Assembly (NCBI RefSeq): GCF_020379485.1
Contig: NC_063448.1
Span: 22,839,726 to 22,903,725 of the forward strand
Origin: Brassica napus
Taxonomy: Eukaryota > Streptophyta > Magnoliopsida > Brassicales > Brassicaceae
Length of the DNA stretch: 64,000 nucleotides
Direction: 5' to 3'
Shown: positions 33,910-45,457 of the stretch, piece by piece
Position numbering within the stretch: the stretch's first letter is position 1
Layout: the number at the start of each line of letters is the position of its first letter
Translations under genes and position numbers: made by a program
The notes under the pieces: model-generated
What the model saw: only the letters and a program-made list of their open reading frames with translations
The model's database searches: none
What the model was told of the DNA's origin: nothing

Positions 33910-35030
33910 CAATTTCTTTTATAAGATTAGTTGAAACCACAATCTTCTTATTCTACCAGGAAAGACCAAAGAGAACAAGATAATAGCTTAGACGAGCCAT
34001 TCATACGAGTACTCACCCAAAAATGACTCCAAGCAGCTTCGATGGAAGTGACTTCCTCCCATCCCAGAACACTACATGAGGAGGACGCCGAGAAGCAGAC
34101 CCAGTTAACACAGTTGAAGACGAAAGTGCTAACCCGATGCGCCGCCATTGAAAGTACAGAACATGAGATAACTCTGATCAAGTGCATGCGGTAATATACT
34201 CCTCATCCGGCCACACGATACTAGGGAAGATCTCAGGGGATTCGGTAGAGATGTCGAGAATAACAAAAAAGCTTACAACATGTGCAATGACTAGAGAAGT
34301 GAGAACCACTGATCAAGAGCTCCGCCTTCAAGCCAAAACGCCATGTCAACGGGTCGTCCTCAAAACCTTAAGAATCAACATCGAGATCAAGAAGGAAAGC
34401 CCTAAGCGTTCATCGTACGCCATGGTTGTTGTCCCCATTCATTTTAAGTGACTTATAACACGTGAAAGATATTCTAAAGTCATAGCGGGGAAGGCCAGAG
34501 ACTTCGTTCAAATAGGGGGTGAGTTTCTCTATGAACTAAGGAAAAAAAAGTCTTCAATGGTGAGCCTCACCTCCACTTTTCACTCAGATCTGAGAGGAGG
34601 TCTGAGAGGAGAAGCTCTAGATGAACCTTGAAGCAGGCCGTTAGAGAAGACTAACTGGAGCGAGAGACAAAGAGCTGGAACGGAGACGGTAGTGACGCAT
34701 TTTACATTCTGACGGATCTCGAGTCTCAGATATGATCAGGAGATCAACTCTCTAAAGAAAGATGGAAGGCCCCAAAGATACCCCGACTTTATCACGCCTC
34801 ACTGGAGTTCTGGAAAAACCATAGACACAGATGGTTTCCTTTAGATACGATGGAGAGAGTCCCAACAAACTCAGAGCCACCTCGTAAAGAACATAGATGA
34901 GGATGATACAAAGAAGAACGCTAACAAATTATGTAAAACCGAAATACGGTGACCGTAGATTGAAAATCATCGGTCACCGCAAGAGAATAAGAATTGTGGC
35001 TGTGTGCTCGAGAGAGAAAGTCCGATTTTA
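33910..35030 (-). repeat. Retroposon-like non-coding relic
   Basis: A GC-richer, purine-rich block without any coherent coding frame, of the same general character as 2400-3300 and 51070-51996. Short open frames on both strands overlap and match nothing I recognise. No duplication was found. Confidence 0.25.
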
Positions 35031-35654
35031 TTTTCAAAATCCGGCCACTTGTATCTTTGTTTCAACATTTTCCATTTTAAGTTGTTTAGTTATATTTTTG
35101 CATTTCTTTTGTTTTTAGATAGTATTGTTTTATCTAAAAAATTCTAATCTAATTGGATTTTTCCTTGAGTTTTAAGAAAACACATCTGTTTTGTCGTTCT
35201 TTATTCCAATTAATCAAAAGAAGTAGTATATTTACTTCAAATGTGGCTTGGAATTTGATTAGTATGGAAGTAGATGAACTCTTTTCAGCGGCCAACACAC
35301 TCAAAGGATCAGGTCAGAATTACGTGCAAACCATTTTATCTGTCTCCATCAAACATCCTAAAATTGAAAAGTCAAATCGTTTATTTTATCTTTAGCTCCT
35401 CATTTTATTTCAGGATCCTCGCATCTACGCACACGTGTAACGTGATACTGAGAGTAACCGCATGTCAAATCTCAAGTCAGAAAACAGAACCGACAAACAT
35501 GTAAGTAACAACTTTCTCCACGCGGCCATGAACGTGCTTCCCATTTTCTCTTATCTTTTCCTACTACATATATATATATATATATATCTCTATCATCTGC
35601 CCATTTTTTACCCGGAAAATTACCAAACCAAACTCCAAAACATCCAATCTACAT

Positions 35655-36554
35655 ATGCCTCCTCCAGCAATGCTAGCTTTTGATGATGGTTTAGACAACG
35701 AATGGAAGGGTTTCACGGTTTTCCCTGGAGAAAACCTTAGCCCTAACCCTAAACCTAATTTCAACTTCTTGGCGAAGAAGGCAATTATGGACAGCGAGAA
35801 ATCAACCGGTCCTATGTTCTCCCATTCTTCGGCAACAGACGACAGCTTCAGAATCGTGTTGCCGCCGGCGATGCCTCCACCTAGAGACTCAGCCGTTCCG
35901 CTTCCTATGCTCCCTGAGCCAATAAGAATCCAAAAGAAACTTGGCCGCCAAGAATCATTCCATTTCATGAGGAAATCTCGCTACTCGGAGAAAATCCTCT
36001 ACAAGGAAGAAGATTTCAAATGCAACGTCTTCTGCTTGGCTCTACCTGGATTCGGTAAACACAAGCCGGTTAGGTCTTCTTCCAAACGCCAAGATTCTAT
36101 GGAGAAGAAGATGATGAAAACGTCTTCCTTCACCTACTCCACTGTTTCGATACGCGCCTCGCTGGAGAAGTTCGAATGCAGTTCTTGGGCATCAACCACG
36201 GCCCTAACCCAAGATCACGGTCGTATGTATTTCGAATTCCCCGTGGAGATGATGAAGTGCAACAGCCGTGGAAACGGAGGGAGAGATGTGCAAGAACCGG
36301 TGACTTCTGGTTTCTTGTTCGATAGAGAGACAGAGACTATGGCTCTTAGAAGTGTTTTGAAGACGAGGAGTTCACGGTCGTCGGGAAGAGATCACCAAAG
36401 ATCAGCTGAGACTTCGCCACTACGCCGTGTGAGATTTTCAGATTCTTCTTCGGCGTCGGTCTCGTGCCCTACTTCGCCGCGATCTTGTATCACCCCTCGA
36501 TTGCGTAAGGCTAGGGATGATTTTAATACCTTCTTGTCTGCTCAAAACGCTTGA
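35655..36554 (+). CDS. Unknown plant-specific protein, 299 residues
   Basis: A single-exon open frame starts at an ATG followed by CCTCCTCCAGCA, about 70 bases after an (AT)n run. I recognise no catalytic domain. The protein is hydrophilic, basic and Ser-rich, without signal peptide or membrane segment. Notable blocks are FDDGLDNEWKGFTVFPGEN near the N terminus, a Pro-rich stretch (LPPAMPPPRDSAVPLPMLPE) around residues 70-90, KKLGRQESFHFMRKSRYSEK around 95-115, and a C-terminal module RRVRFSDSSSASVSCPTSP followed by RLRKARDDFNTFLSAQNA. The C-terminal Ser/Thr-Pro sites suggest phosphoregulation (inference). It converges with the RING gene at 37422-40013. From memory, an Arabidopsis neighbour pair in the At1g30850/At1g30860 region may be the counterpart; this is unverified. 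Confidence 0.75.
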   Translation: MPPPAMLAFDDGLDNEWKGFTVFPGENLSPNPKPNFNFLAKKAIMDSEKSTGPMFSHSSATDDSFRIVLPPAMPPPRDSAVPLPMLPEPIRIQKKLGRQESFHFMRKSRYSEKILYKEEDFKCNVFCLALPGFGKHKPVRSSSKRQDSMEKKMMKTSSFTYSTVSIRASLEKFECSSWASTTALTQDHGRMYFEFPVEMMKCNSRGNGGRDVQEPVTSGFLFDRETETMALRSVLKTRSSRSSGRDHQRSAETSPLRRVRFSDSSSASVSCPTSPRSCITPRLRKARDDFNTFLSAQNA

Positions 36555-37421
36555 GAAACGAAAAACCGACACCACGAGTTTTTTTTTTTTACTATGAAAA
36601 TATGTTTCCTGTATATCATATATGTATGTGTATGTAATGTATCTACGGATGCTGTGTAAATATCTATCAAGAGAGAGAGAGTATTTAATCTTTGAGAAAC
36701 TATTTATGATAATCAAAAAGTTTCATCTTTGCGGCATACGGTCAAAGCTCTGTTTCAGAAATTAAATTTCAACCTTTGTACAAATTATTTGTCATTTGGG
36801 TCTTTAATATATCAAAATTAATAACCTTTCTTACATTTTTCATGTTTGCTTTAATACTCTGTTTTTTTTAATGGGTACAACATATGCAAAAAGATAATAC
36901 GACAACAAATAATAAACTAGAAGACAAACTAAATTAATTTGTGTTATCAAATTGGTTAATTCATGGACAAAAATAAAAAAAAATACTTTTTGGATACATT
37001 AAGATCTCCAACTAATTACTATAACAAATTCTACTAGATTCAAGATGTCAGAGTCTCACTTTAATCTCCAATTTGTAGAGTTTCTTTTAGCCTGTTGAAC
37101 CATTGAGATATCAAAATGGATGAAAATTTTATGATCTAGAGAAACTGAAAAAAACCAGTTTTCTTTCTGATTTGTATATCCAGATTCATTTAGAATTATT
37201 TGGTTAATTTTTCTGCTAATTATTATGGTTGGATTAGGACATCAAAAACTTTATAAAACTAAACAAAACCTTTCGTTACAATGTTGGTAACATTAACCTA
37301 ATATTAAGAGAACATTACGATATTAAGACCCAAAACGCCAAATAACGCAAACGCGATAAGAAAAACATAGGGCCTATGGGGTTAGTGGACTCGTCATGCG
37401 TTTAGGAACCCTTTTTTTACT
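36555..37421. other. 3' regions between two convergent genes
   Basis: Contains the presumed 3' UTRs of the unknown gene (+) and the RING gene (-) and AT-rich spacer between them. Nothing else is seen. Confidence 0.6.
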
Positions 37422-40013
37422 TCAGTTTCTTGTATCGAAGAAGACACGAACAACGTCCATAATCTGAGCTCGACAAATCGGGCATTTCCCTCCACTCCAG
37501 TGTAGTTCATTGGCACATTTTAAGCACGTGCACATATGTCCGCACATATACAAAACCGCTTCGACCTGCGTTTGGTCGCAGACGCAGCATTTGCGTTTCA
37601 TTTGGTTTTCTCCGTGGAATGACTGTTGCAAGCTCCCGTTAGCATCCAAACATGTCTTGACAGAGTCTCGCAGTAACGACATTTCTTGGTGAAGCTGTTG
37701 GATCTGTGCTCTCATGTCACTTATAAGCTCCATTTCCTGAAAATGTTTTTTAAGCGGTTCAAAGGTTTGTACTACTAGTGCGGTTGCTAACAACAGGAAA
37801 TCAAAAATACTTACGGGTGAACGAGGATTATGGACAGACAAGACAGGAGTGGAAGAAGTTACTTCAGTGTCTTGCGAACTCCATGATCCCGCAGGAGACG
37901 ATGCAAAAATATGGGAAGAAGCTCGGCTAGAGTCATCTCTATCGTCTTGCTCTTCGCCTTCTGTTAATGGCTCTTCTTCTTCTTCATCAACTTCTTCCAC
38001 AACTTCATTGTTCTGTTCTTCCTCTTCTTCTTGTTCATGTTCCCATTTTTCAGAGTGTTTACTCGAGTGTGTCTGCACACGGGACATCATGAGCCTATCG
38101 ATCTCCTCTCTTAACCCGCTCTCAAGAAAGTCTGTTACCGTTCTTCTGTGAAATACCAAGAAAACACATTCTCTTAGACTAGTTAATACATAAACAAACT
38201 TGAATTGATTGATTTGATGATGTTAATTACCCCTCAAGGAGTCTGCGTATGTCCTCTTTATCAGACGGAGTGTTCATTACTTCCAGGTACCGCGACTTCC
38301 TCAGTTCCTCCCAGTAACTTTTCGGCCGTGATATTTTGCTAAGCCAGTCGTTGTTGTTCGCTTCTCCGTAATAATACTGCTCCTCTTCATACTCTTCTTG
38401 ATCTTCCCATTCTTTCAGATAAGAATTTTCTTGTTGCTCAAGGCACTGGTCCATCTCGTTACTCTCATGTACCACACCTTGCGTCTCTGGAGCTTCTTGC
38501 ACACAATTTTCCATTTTGATCTCAAGTTTATTCTGGATTGATTCTGGAGTTTCGATCTGACTTGTTTTTTCCTCTTTATCTTCGAACTTGTTGTCATTCC
38601 AAGTCTTTGCACCTCCTGTTTCTTGCAGCTCAAGGCAATCCACGTTTGCTTCAACTGTTCCATTTACAGTTTCTTCTTCCTTACATAACCTTGCGTCTGC
38701 TGCAGCGAAAGAAGCTTCTTGATTAATACCGCCTTTCTTCAACCTTGTCCCCTCTGTAGCTGCTTCTGTCTCTTTACTCGTATCAGCGGATTGATGATGA
38801 TCCTTCCTCTGATCTGCTGCAGCAGGTGCAGCCGCAGCGTTGACTGCGTTAGCACGAAATTTCTCCCTGCGTTGGGATCACAAAAAGTAAACGTGAGAAC
38901 TAAACTCGAGAAGTTGAAAAATAAAAATAGAAAAAGAGACTTTGAATTAAAAAAAAACCTTAAACGTAGAAGTGCAGGGCCTGATTCAATACGGTTCAAT
39001 CTGGTCGTTTTTTCGTTAGACCGGTATTGATCTTGAATTGGTAGACAGCGTTTGAGGTTCCTTAGCCTTAGCATTGACTGAATTAAGAAGAAGGATTTGA
39101 GATGACAGTGTAACAAAAGAAAGTATTGGGGGATTATAAAAAAAGTACCTCATTAAATTAAATAGTGAAAAACATATTTTACCTGGAGGCGGCCACGCTG
39201 AGTAAACCTAGAAACTGCGTTGCGTTGATGAAGCGAATCCAATTCGCGGTGGCGATCCCGTTCCATTCGCATAAGCAGATCAGTGAACGCTTGTCGTCCT
39301 CGGAGTCTCGGCGAGCAACTAACCATCGGAAAACTGCTTTTCTCCGACGACGAGCAGGATGAAATGTAAGGTCTCGGCGTTTTGATAGTCGAGAGTCCAC
39401 CCCCGCCGGCGATTAGCTTCTTTTCATTGCTAAGCCTCCTAATTAAGTCAGCGACTCGACCGGAATCAGAAACCGAACCATGTGACTCCATCTCCACATG
39501 ACCATTCTCAGCGTCCGATTCATCAGACGGAGATTCTGAAAAACAGGAATCTTGAACAGTGACTCCTGAATCGCCCCGGATACTACTAGCCACCGTGGAT
39601 TGGTTATGGCTCGGCGAGTTTCCGCCGCTGGATGGGTTTAGCCTCGCCTCCCATATCTGTACCAAAGAAGAAGCGCCGTTCCTCTTCGAATCATCACATT
39701 TCTCCTTCCTCGAAACAGATTCTTCTACGGGAGATGCAATAACACGCGATTTTCTAACGGTTGGTTTACCCGTTAACCGAACAATACCATTGTTGCTATC
39801 GTTCTTTTTATTAAGAGCCTCGATCCAAGAATCGACCAAGTTCTCGGAATTCTCGTCGGAGACGTGAGATTTAAAGAGCTCGTGATGATGATGATGATGA
39901 TGATGATGGCGGTCTTTCACGGGAGCTTTCAGATTCCTCTTGCAAACGAAAGCGTTTTGATTACGATCTCTAAGGATACAACCGAAACGTTGGGACGAAG
40001 ACGATATCTCCAT
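37422..40013 (-). CDS. RING-finger (C3HC4) protein, probable E3 ubiquitin ligase, five exons
   Basis: Minus-strand exons are 40013-39183, 39077-38959, 38866-38231, 38145-37815 and 37736-37422. All have GT/AG borders and the joined frame is open for about 743 residues. The N terminus reads MEISSSSQRFGCILRDRN. A His run coded by (CAT)n lies near residues 35-45. A conserved block LVQIWEARL and a second conserved block (RRLLEG joined to RTVTDFLESGLREEIDRL across the exon 3/4 border) are typical of a plant RING family. Long acidic stretches (EEEEEQNNEVVEE, DEEEEEPL) and a short coiled region (ISDMRAQIQQLHQEMSLLRD) precede the C-terminal RING: CCVC, CGHMCTCLKC, CPICRA. Such proteins transfer ubiquitin from an E2; the substrate is unknown. 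No break is seen. Confidence 0.85.
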
Positions 40014-40763
40014 ATGTTCTACGAATCAAATACTCATTCGAGTTTTATCTAATCGATCGAAGGAGTTACAGAACAGCTCTCTATTTCTCTGTCTCTAAAA
40101 GAGGAAGTAAAAAGGAGGAGAAAATCGTTTTTGGTTAGTGAAGACACTGAATTTTCTCGTAGAAACAGAGAAAAAAAGAAAAAACAGGACAAAACAAGCG
40201 GTGGAGAAGATACGAGGAACAGAACGATGAAGAAGAAAACAAAACCAATGAAACAGTAATGTGCTTATCTGTTTTAGTAGTAAGAGACTTTTCTTTTTTT
40301 AATTTTGCCTCCACCGCTAAAATAAAATGTGTCCTCAAATCGCTCTGTTTTGTCCCTTGGACGTTGGAACGTGTCTGTAAAATAAAGGAAATAACGAAAT
40401 GAGGTGTAATAACAGAAGATGAGAGATGTTTGAGGTTCTCGAGAAAGAAAAAGCTTTTCGTGGCTAAGCGTCGAAATGGTTATTATATACTAGGTCATAA
40501 AAAGGTGTGGTTTCGGATATTAAATTAAATGGTAATTGAGCACAGATGTCGCTTTTCATAGTCAACGCATTTAATTACTAGTAATTAAATTATTATTATG
40601 TTGAAGAAGGCTCCTAAATGCGAGAGTCAAAATGAGCCGTTTGGAGATGTAGCCGTTGGCGAGTGGGAACCATGCAACTTTCTTGATTTCTTCCACGTCT
40701 TTATTCGCATTGTTTTTCTTTTTAAAATAACTAATAAGGTAAAATAAAACATTAAAGAAATAA
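40014..40763 (-). promoter_or_regulatory. Leader and promoter region of the RING gene
   Basis: Directly upstream of the RING start codon and ending at the 5' terminus of the next Helitron. It is rich in gaagaag/aaaac runs near the start codon, as expected for a 5' UTR. No defined element was identified. Confidence 0.45.
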
Positions 40764-41047
40764 TCAATACAATACTAAAAGGAGGATAATTTGATCAGGG
40801 AAAGCGTCCACGTGGGCATTAAAATTTGACCAATCGGTTTGCCTGTTTCTTCCACGTCAGATTTTGAGCTAACAAAGTTTGTTCTTTCTTGATAGATTTG
40901 GCCCATAAGCCCCATAATTTAGGCGACACGTGAATCACCAGCGCATCGACAAACCCTAGCTTCCTTCTCTCTTGCGCAGACAGCCATCTCATCTCCTTCG
41001 TCTTTTCCACTTCCTTCTGTTTATCGTCTCAAGTCTGTGCAATCAAA

Positions 41048-42861
41048 CCTCCATCAAAGGGGCATAGGTGGTCTGGGTGCAGAGTTTGCTGATATATTTA
41101 GAAGAGCTTTTGCGTCTCGTGTATTTCCACTTCATGTCACGAGCAGGTTCTGTGATTTATCTTTAAGCAAATGTTAGACTTTCGTTATGGATTTTCCTTT
41201 TATGTTAGTTTTTCTTGATCGTGTAGATTGGGGATAAAGAACGTTAAGGGAATGCTTCTTTTTGGACCTCCTGGTACAGGAAAAACCCTTATGGCACGGC
41301 AAATCGGAAAGATGCTGAATGGAAAGGATCCAAAGGTATTTTTGATCACTGTGTGATTAACTTTGTTACACTTATAGGTGGTCTCCCTTTTGCGAGAACC
41401 TGTTACTGTCTGTTTAGTTTTCTTCATACATTAGTAGCGTAAATCTCCAGCTTTTTGTTTGCTACAACTGATTTACTTTCTTTTAATGTTTGATTAACTT
41501 AGTTTCTTAGTTGATTCACTGCCATTGTTCCAGAAACCAACATGTTTAATGCTTCTGGTTTTATTTTGCTGGCATAATAGATCGTTAATGGTCCTGAGGT
41601 GCTGAGCAAGTTTGTTGGTGAGACAGAAAAGAATGTAAGAGACTTATTTGCTGATGCTGAGCAAGACCAGAGGACCCTTGGTAAGAAAAAATTGTTCTCC
41701 CTGATCTGTGTTTTCTTTTTCTACGTATGTGCTAATGAGGCACTCTTATTTTATTTCCCAGGTGATGCGAGTGAGTTACACGTCATTATATTTGATGAAA
41801 TCGATGCTATTTGTAAGGTATGCGACTTTGACTATACAGTAGATAAATTTTGCTAGCTTGAAGTTGTAAATATGTTTTTAAGTATGACGACCAGCCCCAT
41901 TGATTCCGGTTAATAGAGTTTGGATATTGATTGTCATGATCTGCTGGTTATATGAGTTTTAAACAAAATAATTACAATTCTATGCTTTGTAATTTTCAGT
42001 CAAGAGGCTCGACCAGAGATGGCACAGGTGTCCATGATAGTATTGTGAACCAGCTTTTGACAAAGGTCAGTCAAAGATCTTGGCTCTTGCTAATATTTGT
42101 TAATTCGGTGTTTTCACGGATGTGGCTACCACTTCTTTTCCAGATAGATGGTGTGGAGGCCTTGAACAATGTTTTGCTTATTGGAATGACAAACAGAAAG
42201 GATTTGCTTGATGAAGCTCTTTTAAGGTATATCGATCTTGTGTAATAGATAGTTACCGATTCTTTAATCCTCCAGTTACATAACCTCAATGTTTTGAAAT
42301 AGGTTTTATACCTTAATTTTCGTTAATGTTCACTTGAGAAGGTACTATACAAAGTGTATTCGCTGCATGCGCCTCTTATTTTTATTATTTTGACTATAGG
42401 CCGGGAAGATTGGAGGTTCAAGTTGAGATAAGCCTTCCTGATGAAGCTGGACGTTTCCAAATTCTTCAGATTCACACAAACAAGATGAAGGAAATTTCTT
42501 TCCTTGGTCATGATTTCAATCTCCAAGAGCTTGGTATGGATTCTTAGATGATAATTCTTCAAATCATGGAATGTATTCATGTCTTTATTTTTGACTAGAT
42601 ACTTACTCGCATAAGTGTGTCACTGACATGATATGCCAATATTTTCTGGCAGCTGCTCGAACAAAAAATTACAGTGGGACGGAGCTTGAAGGTGTTGTTA
42701 AAAGTGCTACATCATATGCGTTAAACAGACAGTTAAGCATGGATGATCTTACAAAGCCAGTGGAAGAAAAGAATATTAAGATCACGATGGAGGATTTTCT
42801 CCATGCAATCCATGAAGTTCAGCCTGCCTTTGGAGCCTCTACAGATGACCTGGTGCGGCAG
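41048..42861 (+). pseudogene. NSF fragment: D1 AAA+ ATPase domain, eight exons
   Basis: Exons: about 41048-41146, 41227-41335, 41581-41680, 41762-41817, 42000-42065, 42144-42226, 42400-42533 and 42653-42861. All borders are canonical and the joined frame is open. NSF is the cytosolic hexameric ATPase that disassembles SNARE complexes. Visible motifs are [15 protein letters not shown], Walker A GPPGTGKT (exon 2), Walker [11 protein letters not shown] (exon 4), [20 protein letters not shown] across exons 6/7 (sensor and arginine-finger region) and [20 protein letters not shown]. It breaks off after FGASTDDL; the N domain and D2 are missing. It therefore cannot be a working NSF, but could encode a stand-alone D1 module. 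There is no obvious start codon in frame at the 5' side. Captured by a Helitron. Confidence 0.85.
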
Positions 42862-42947
42862 GTAATTTTCTGTCATAAATGTTTGGTGGTCTTGACGATT
42901 TTGGATCCTTCTTGATAGAATGCCCCTTTGAACATAAGATATGCTAG

Positions 42948-43834
42948 GACGTTGCTGCTATGGTCAATGCATCTGAGGTGAAACATGAACCAGCTCAGGT
43001 AATTATTAATTAGTTTCAATACAATACTAAGTACGTACAATGCTCTTACTCTTTCCTAATTGTATGCAGCCTTTTTAACTGCGTAGCTACCATTGATAAC
43101 GTTGTGTGGGACTCTAGATGAAATGAAGAAACTTTTCATTTCCTAAGGAAGTCATTCAGGTGCAGGATATTTGTTAGAGTAACTCCACTGCACATTCGTT
43201 TTATCTTAATAATATATTTTAAGAATGGTTACTAACACTTATGATTGTTGTGGTTCTTTCAGGCTGAATACTTCAAACTTCTACTCAAACCAGTCACGTA
43301 GTTGGTTTTGTCATTTTCCGCTGTGTTTTTTTCGTTCGCTTGCCTCTTCTTTCTTTCTTTCTTTCACTACTTATTCAAAAGGGTAACCAGAAGTATTGCA
43401 TTCACCTGATTGAGCTACTTAACAATCGGTATGTCAACTAAACTTTTTCTCATTAGTGCTCTTATGTAATTGTTCAGTTTTATCTTTCTTGAACTGATTG
43501 TTGCCTTTGTTTTTGGTCCTGCAGTGTTTGTTCTCTTTAAAGTTACCTAACTGCAAGAGCATGCCTCTTGATACCAGGCAACGTGATTTGCCTCCTCAAC
43601 TTGCTTTGAGGATAACACAGCTTGAACTGTCCCTCTCCCTGAGCTTGGGAGACCATATGCAGCTGAGCTTCAGGCTCGCTGTTTGCAGCCATCTCCACTC
43701 CAGTCTCTTCTGTGGAGTCATCATGATAAGGAGTCTTGTGGAAAACGGTTCTCAATGTCTGACATGAGGTCTTGGTGCGCTGCTGCTGCTGCTGCTACTC
43801 CACATGGAGCATTAGAGTCTTCTCAGAAAGGACT
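42948..43834 (+). pseudogene. Unidentified captured fragments between the NSF and H+-ATPase pieces
   Basis: 42948-42998 is exon-like (AG before, GT after), in phase with the last NSF exon, and reads DVAAMVNASEVKHEPAQ. 43262-43297 is a short piece after a CAG (AEYFKLLLKPVT). 43524-43850 encodes [20 protein letters not shown], then SGKRF-like [13 protein letters not shown], an alanine run coded by (GCT)n, and [19 protein letters not shown], which runs into the H+-ATPase sequence in another frame. I do not recognise the source. They may come from one or more further host genes. Confidence 0.45.
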
Positions 43835-44918
43835 TATGATATTCGATCAGTCAGGAAACCTGATAGCTGGAAGCTCAATGAAATATTTGCCACTAGAATT
43901 GTCTTGGGAGGCTACCAAGCCGTTATGAGTGTGATTTTCTTCTGGGTGATTCACAAGACTGACTTCTGCTCGGTATGTGTTAGGGAGATTGTATAGATAA
44001 ATATATTGTGTAAGAAACTAATACTTACCTTTTACTTACAGGACAAGTTTGGTGTGAGGTCAATCAGGGACAATAACGATGAACTAATGTTTGCTGTGTA
44101 CCCACAAGTTAGTAACATCAGCCAAGCGCTTATATTCGTCACGAGGTCAAGGAGTTGGTCATTCGTTGAACGTCCTGGGGCGCTTCTGATGATTGCATTC
44201 GTCATTGCACAACTGGTAATTAATTAAGAACATCATATATTTTCAAAGAATTCAAGAAAAAAAACTCATCTCACTCTTCCTTCCAAACGCAGATTGCTAC
44301 TTTGATTGCAGTGTATGCAAACTGGACATTTGCAAAGGTGAAGGGTATAGGTTGGGGATGGGCTGCTGTGATTTGGGTTTACAGTATTTTAACATACATC
44401 CCACAAGACATTTTGAAGTTTGCCATTAGATACATCTTGAGTGGAAAGGCTTGGGTCAGCATGTTTGACAAAAAGGTACGTACACACAGCTAACTCTCTT
44501 TTACATCTTGATGGTAAACATAATACTCATTGCTTCTGCTGTTACTTTGTGAGCAGAGCGCTCTGACGACCAGGAGAGATTACGGTGCTAGAGAAAGACA
44601 AGCTGAGTGGGCGAGAGAACAAAGGACGCAGCACGGTCTGCAGACAAGACAAGAGATCAACGTCTTCCCAGAGAACGAGGGTTACAGAGAGCTGTCTCAG
44701 ATCGTTGAGCAAGCCAAGAAAAGGGCCTAGATAGCTAGGTAAGTGTACTTTGATTAAATGATTTCAACGGAAGAAACTAGAAGTTGCTTGCTCCTTATTT
44801 GTGAATGCTTTGTTTTGACAGGCTTAGGGAGATTCACACATTTAAGGGACATGTTGAATCAGTCGCAAAGCTAAAAGGCATGGACATTGATACATCAGGA
44901 CATCACTACACTCTGTAG
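43835..44918 (+). pseudogene. Plasma-membrane H+-ATPase (AHA) C-terminal exons
   Basis: Exons: about 43835-43972, 44042-44215, 44293-44475, 44557-44738 and 44822-44918, with canonical borders. They resemble an AHA3-like proton pump: [88 protein letters not shown], then the cytosolic regulatory tail with NVFPENEGYRELS. This covers the last membrane segments and the autoinhibitory R domain; the catalytic phosphorylation and nucleotide-binding parts are absent. A nonsense codon TAG at 44728-44730 replaces Glu in the usual AEIAR, cutting off the last exon. That exon otherwise ends HHYTL rather than the usual YTV that binds 14-3-3 proteins. The pump fragment is non-functional. Confidence 0.88.
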
Positions 44919-45318
44919 TTGCCATAACTATTCCCAAAAACTCTATTTTTTAATTGTTAGTCATTGTTCCTAAACTTCTAAAATAGAGCTTTGCATTTGC
45001 CTTTGAAGAAACATGGCTTTTGCGTTAAGAGTATATATATATATATATATTTTTTAAATTGTTCATGCAATTGAATTGGTTTTCCAAAAATTATCAGTTT
45101 AATATCAAATACAAAGCTTGGTTTGCCAAAATCATAGAATAAAGGGTAAGCTTTATATATTATAACACATGAACGTGAAATTTTATATTTGTGTACATAC
45201 AATGTATATGTTTTCTTATCCTATCCACAAGAAAGCACTCAAGCTTGGGCTTTATAATTCACACATGCACTTACATGTTATCTCTTCTCACACTCAGAGC
45301 TTGACTGGTTTCTCCTTT

Positions 45319-45457
45319 ACCACCCGCAAACGCAGCTTTTGCGGTTGGTAACGGTTGACAGCGTTTCGAAACAATCATACAAACCGCTATAAATCGCTTC
45401 AAACCGCTCTGAACCTCTTAAAATCAAAAGCTGTTTCCAGCTAGCGTTTGCGGGTAG
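45319..45457. mobile_element. MITE nested in the Helitron
   Basis: Terminal inverted repeats (left accacccgcaaacgcagct, right the complement of actacccgcaaacgctagct) bracket about 140 bases with inner words such as accgct / aaaccgc. The terminus resembles hAT-type MITEs; I could not confirm an 8-bp duplication. Confidence 0.6.

Noticed and set aside
37849..38151. Plus-strand Ser/Cys-rich frame opposite the RING gene
   Set aside because: Antisense shadow of the acidic EEE-rich exon.
39559..39867. Plus-strand 102-codon frame
   Set aside because: Antisense shadow of RING exon 1, which has splice and domain support.
41200..41427. Minus-strand frame over the NSF Walker A exon
   Set aside because: Shadow of the NSF exon.
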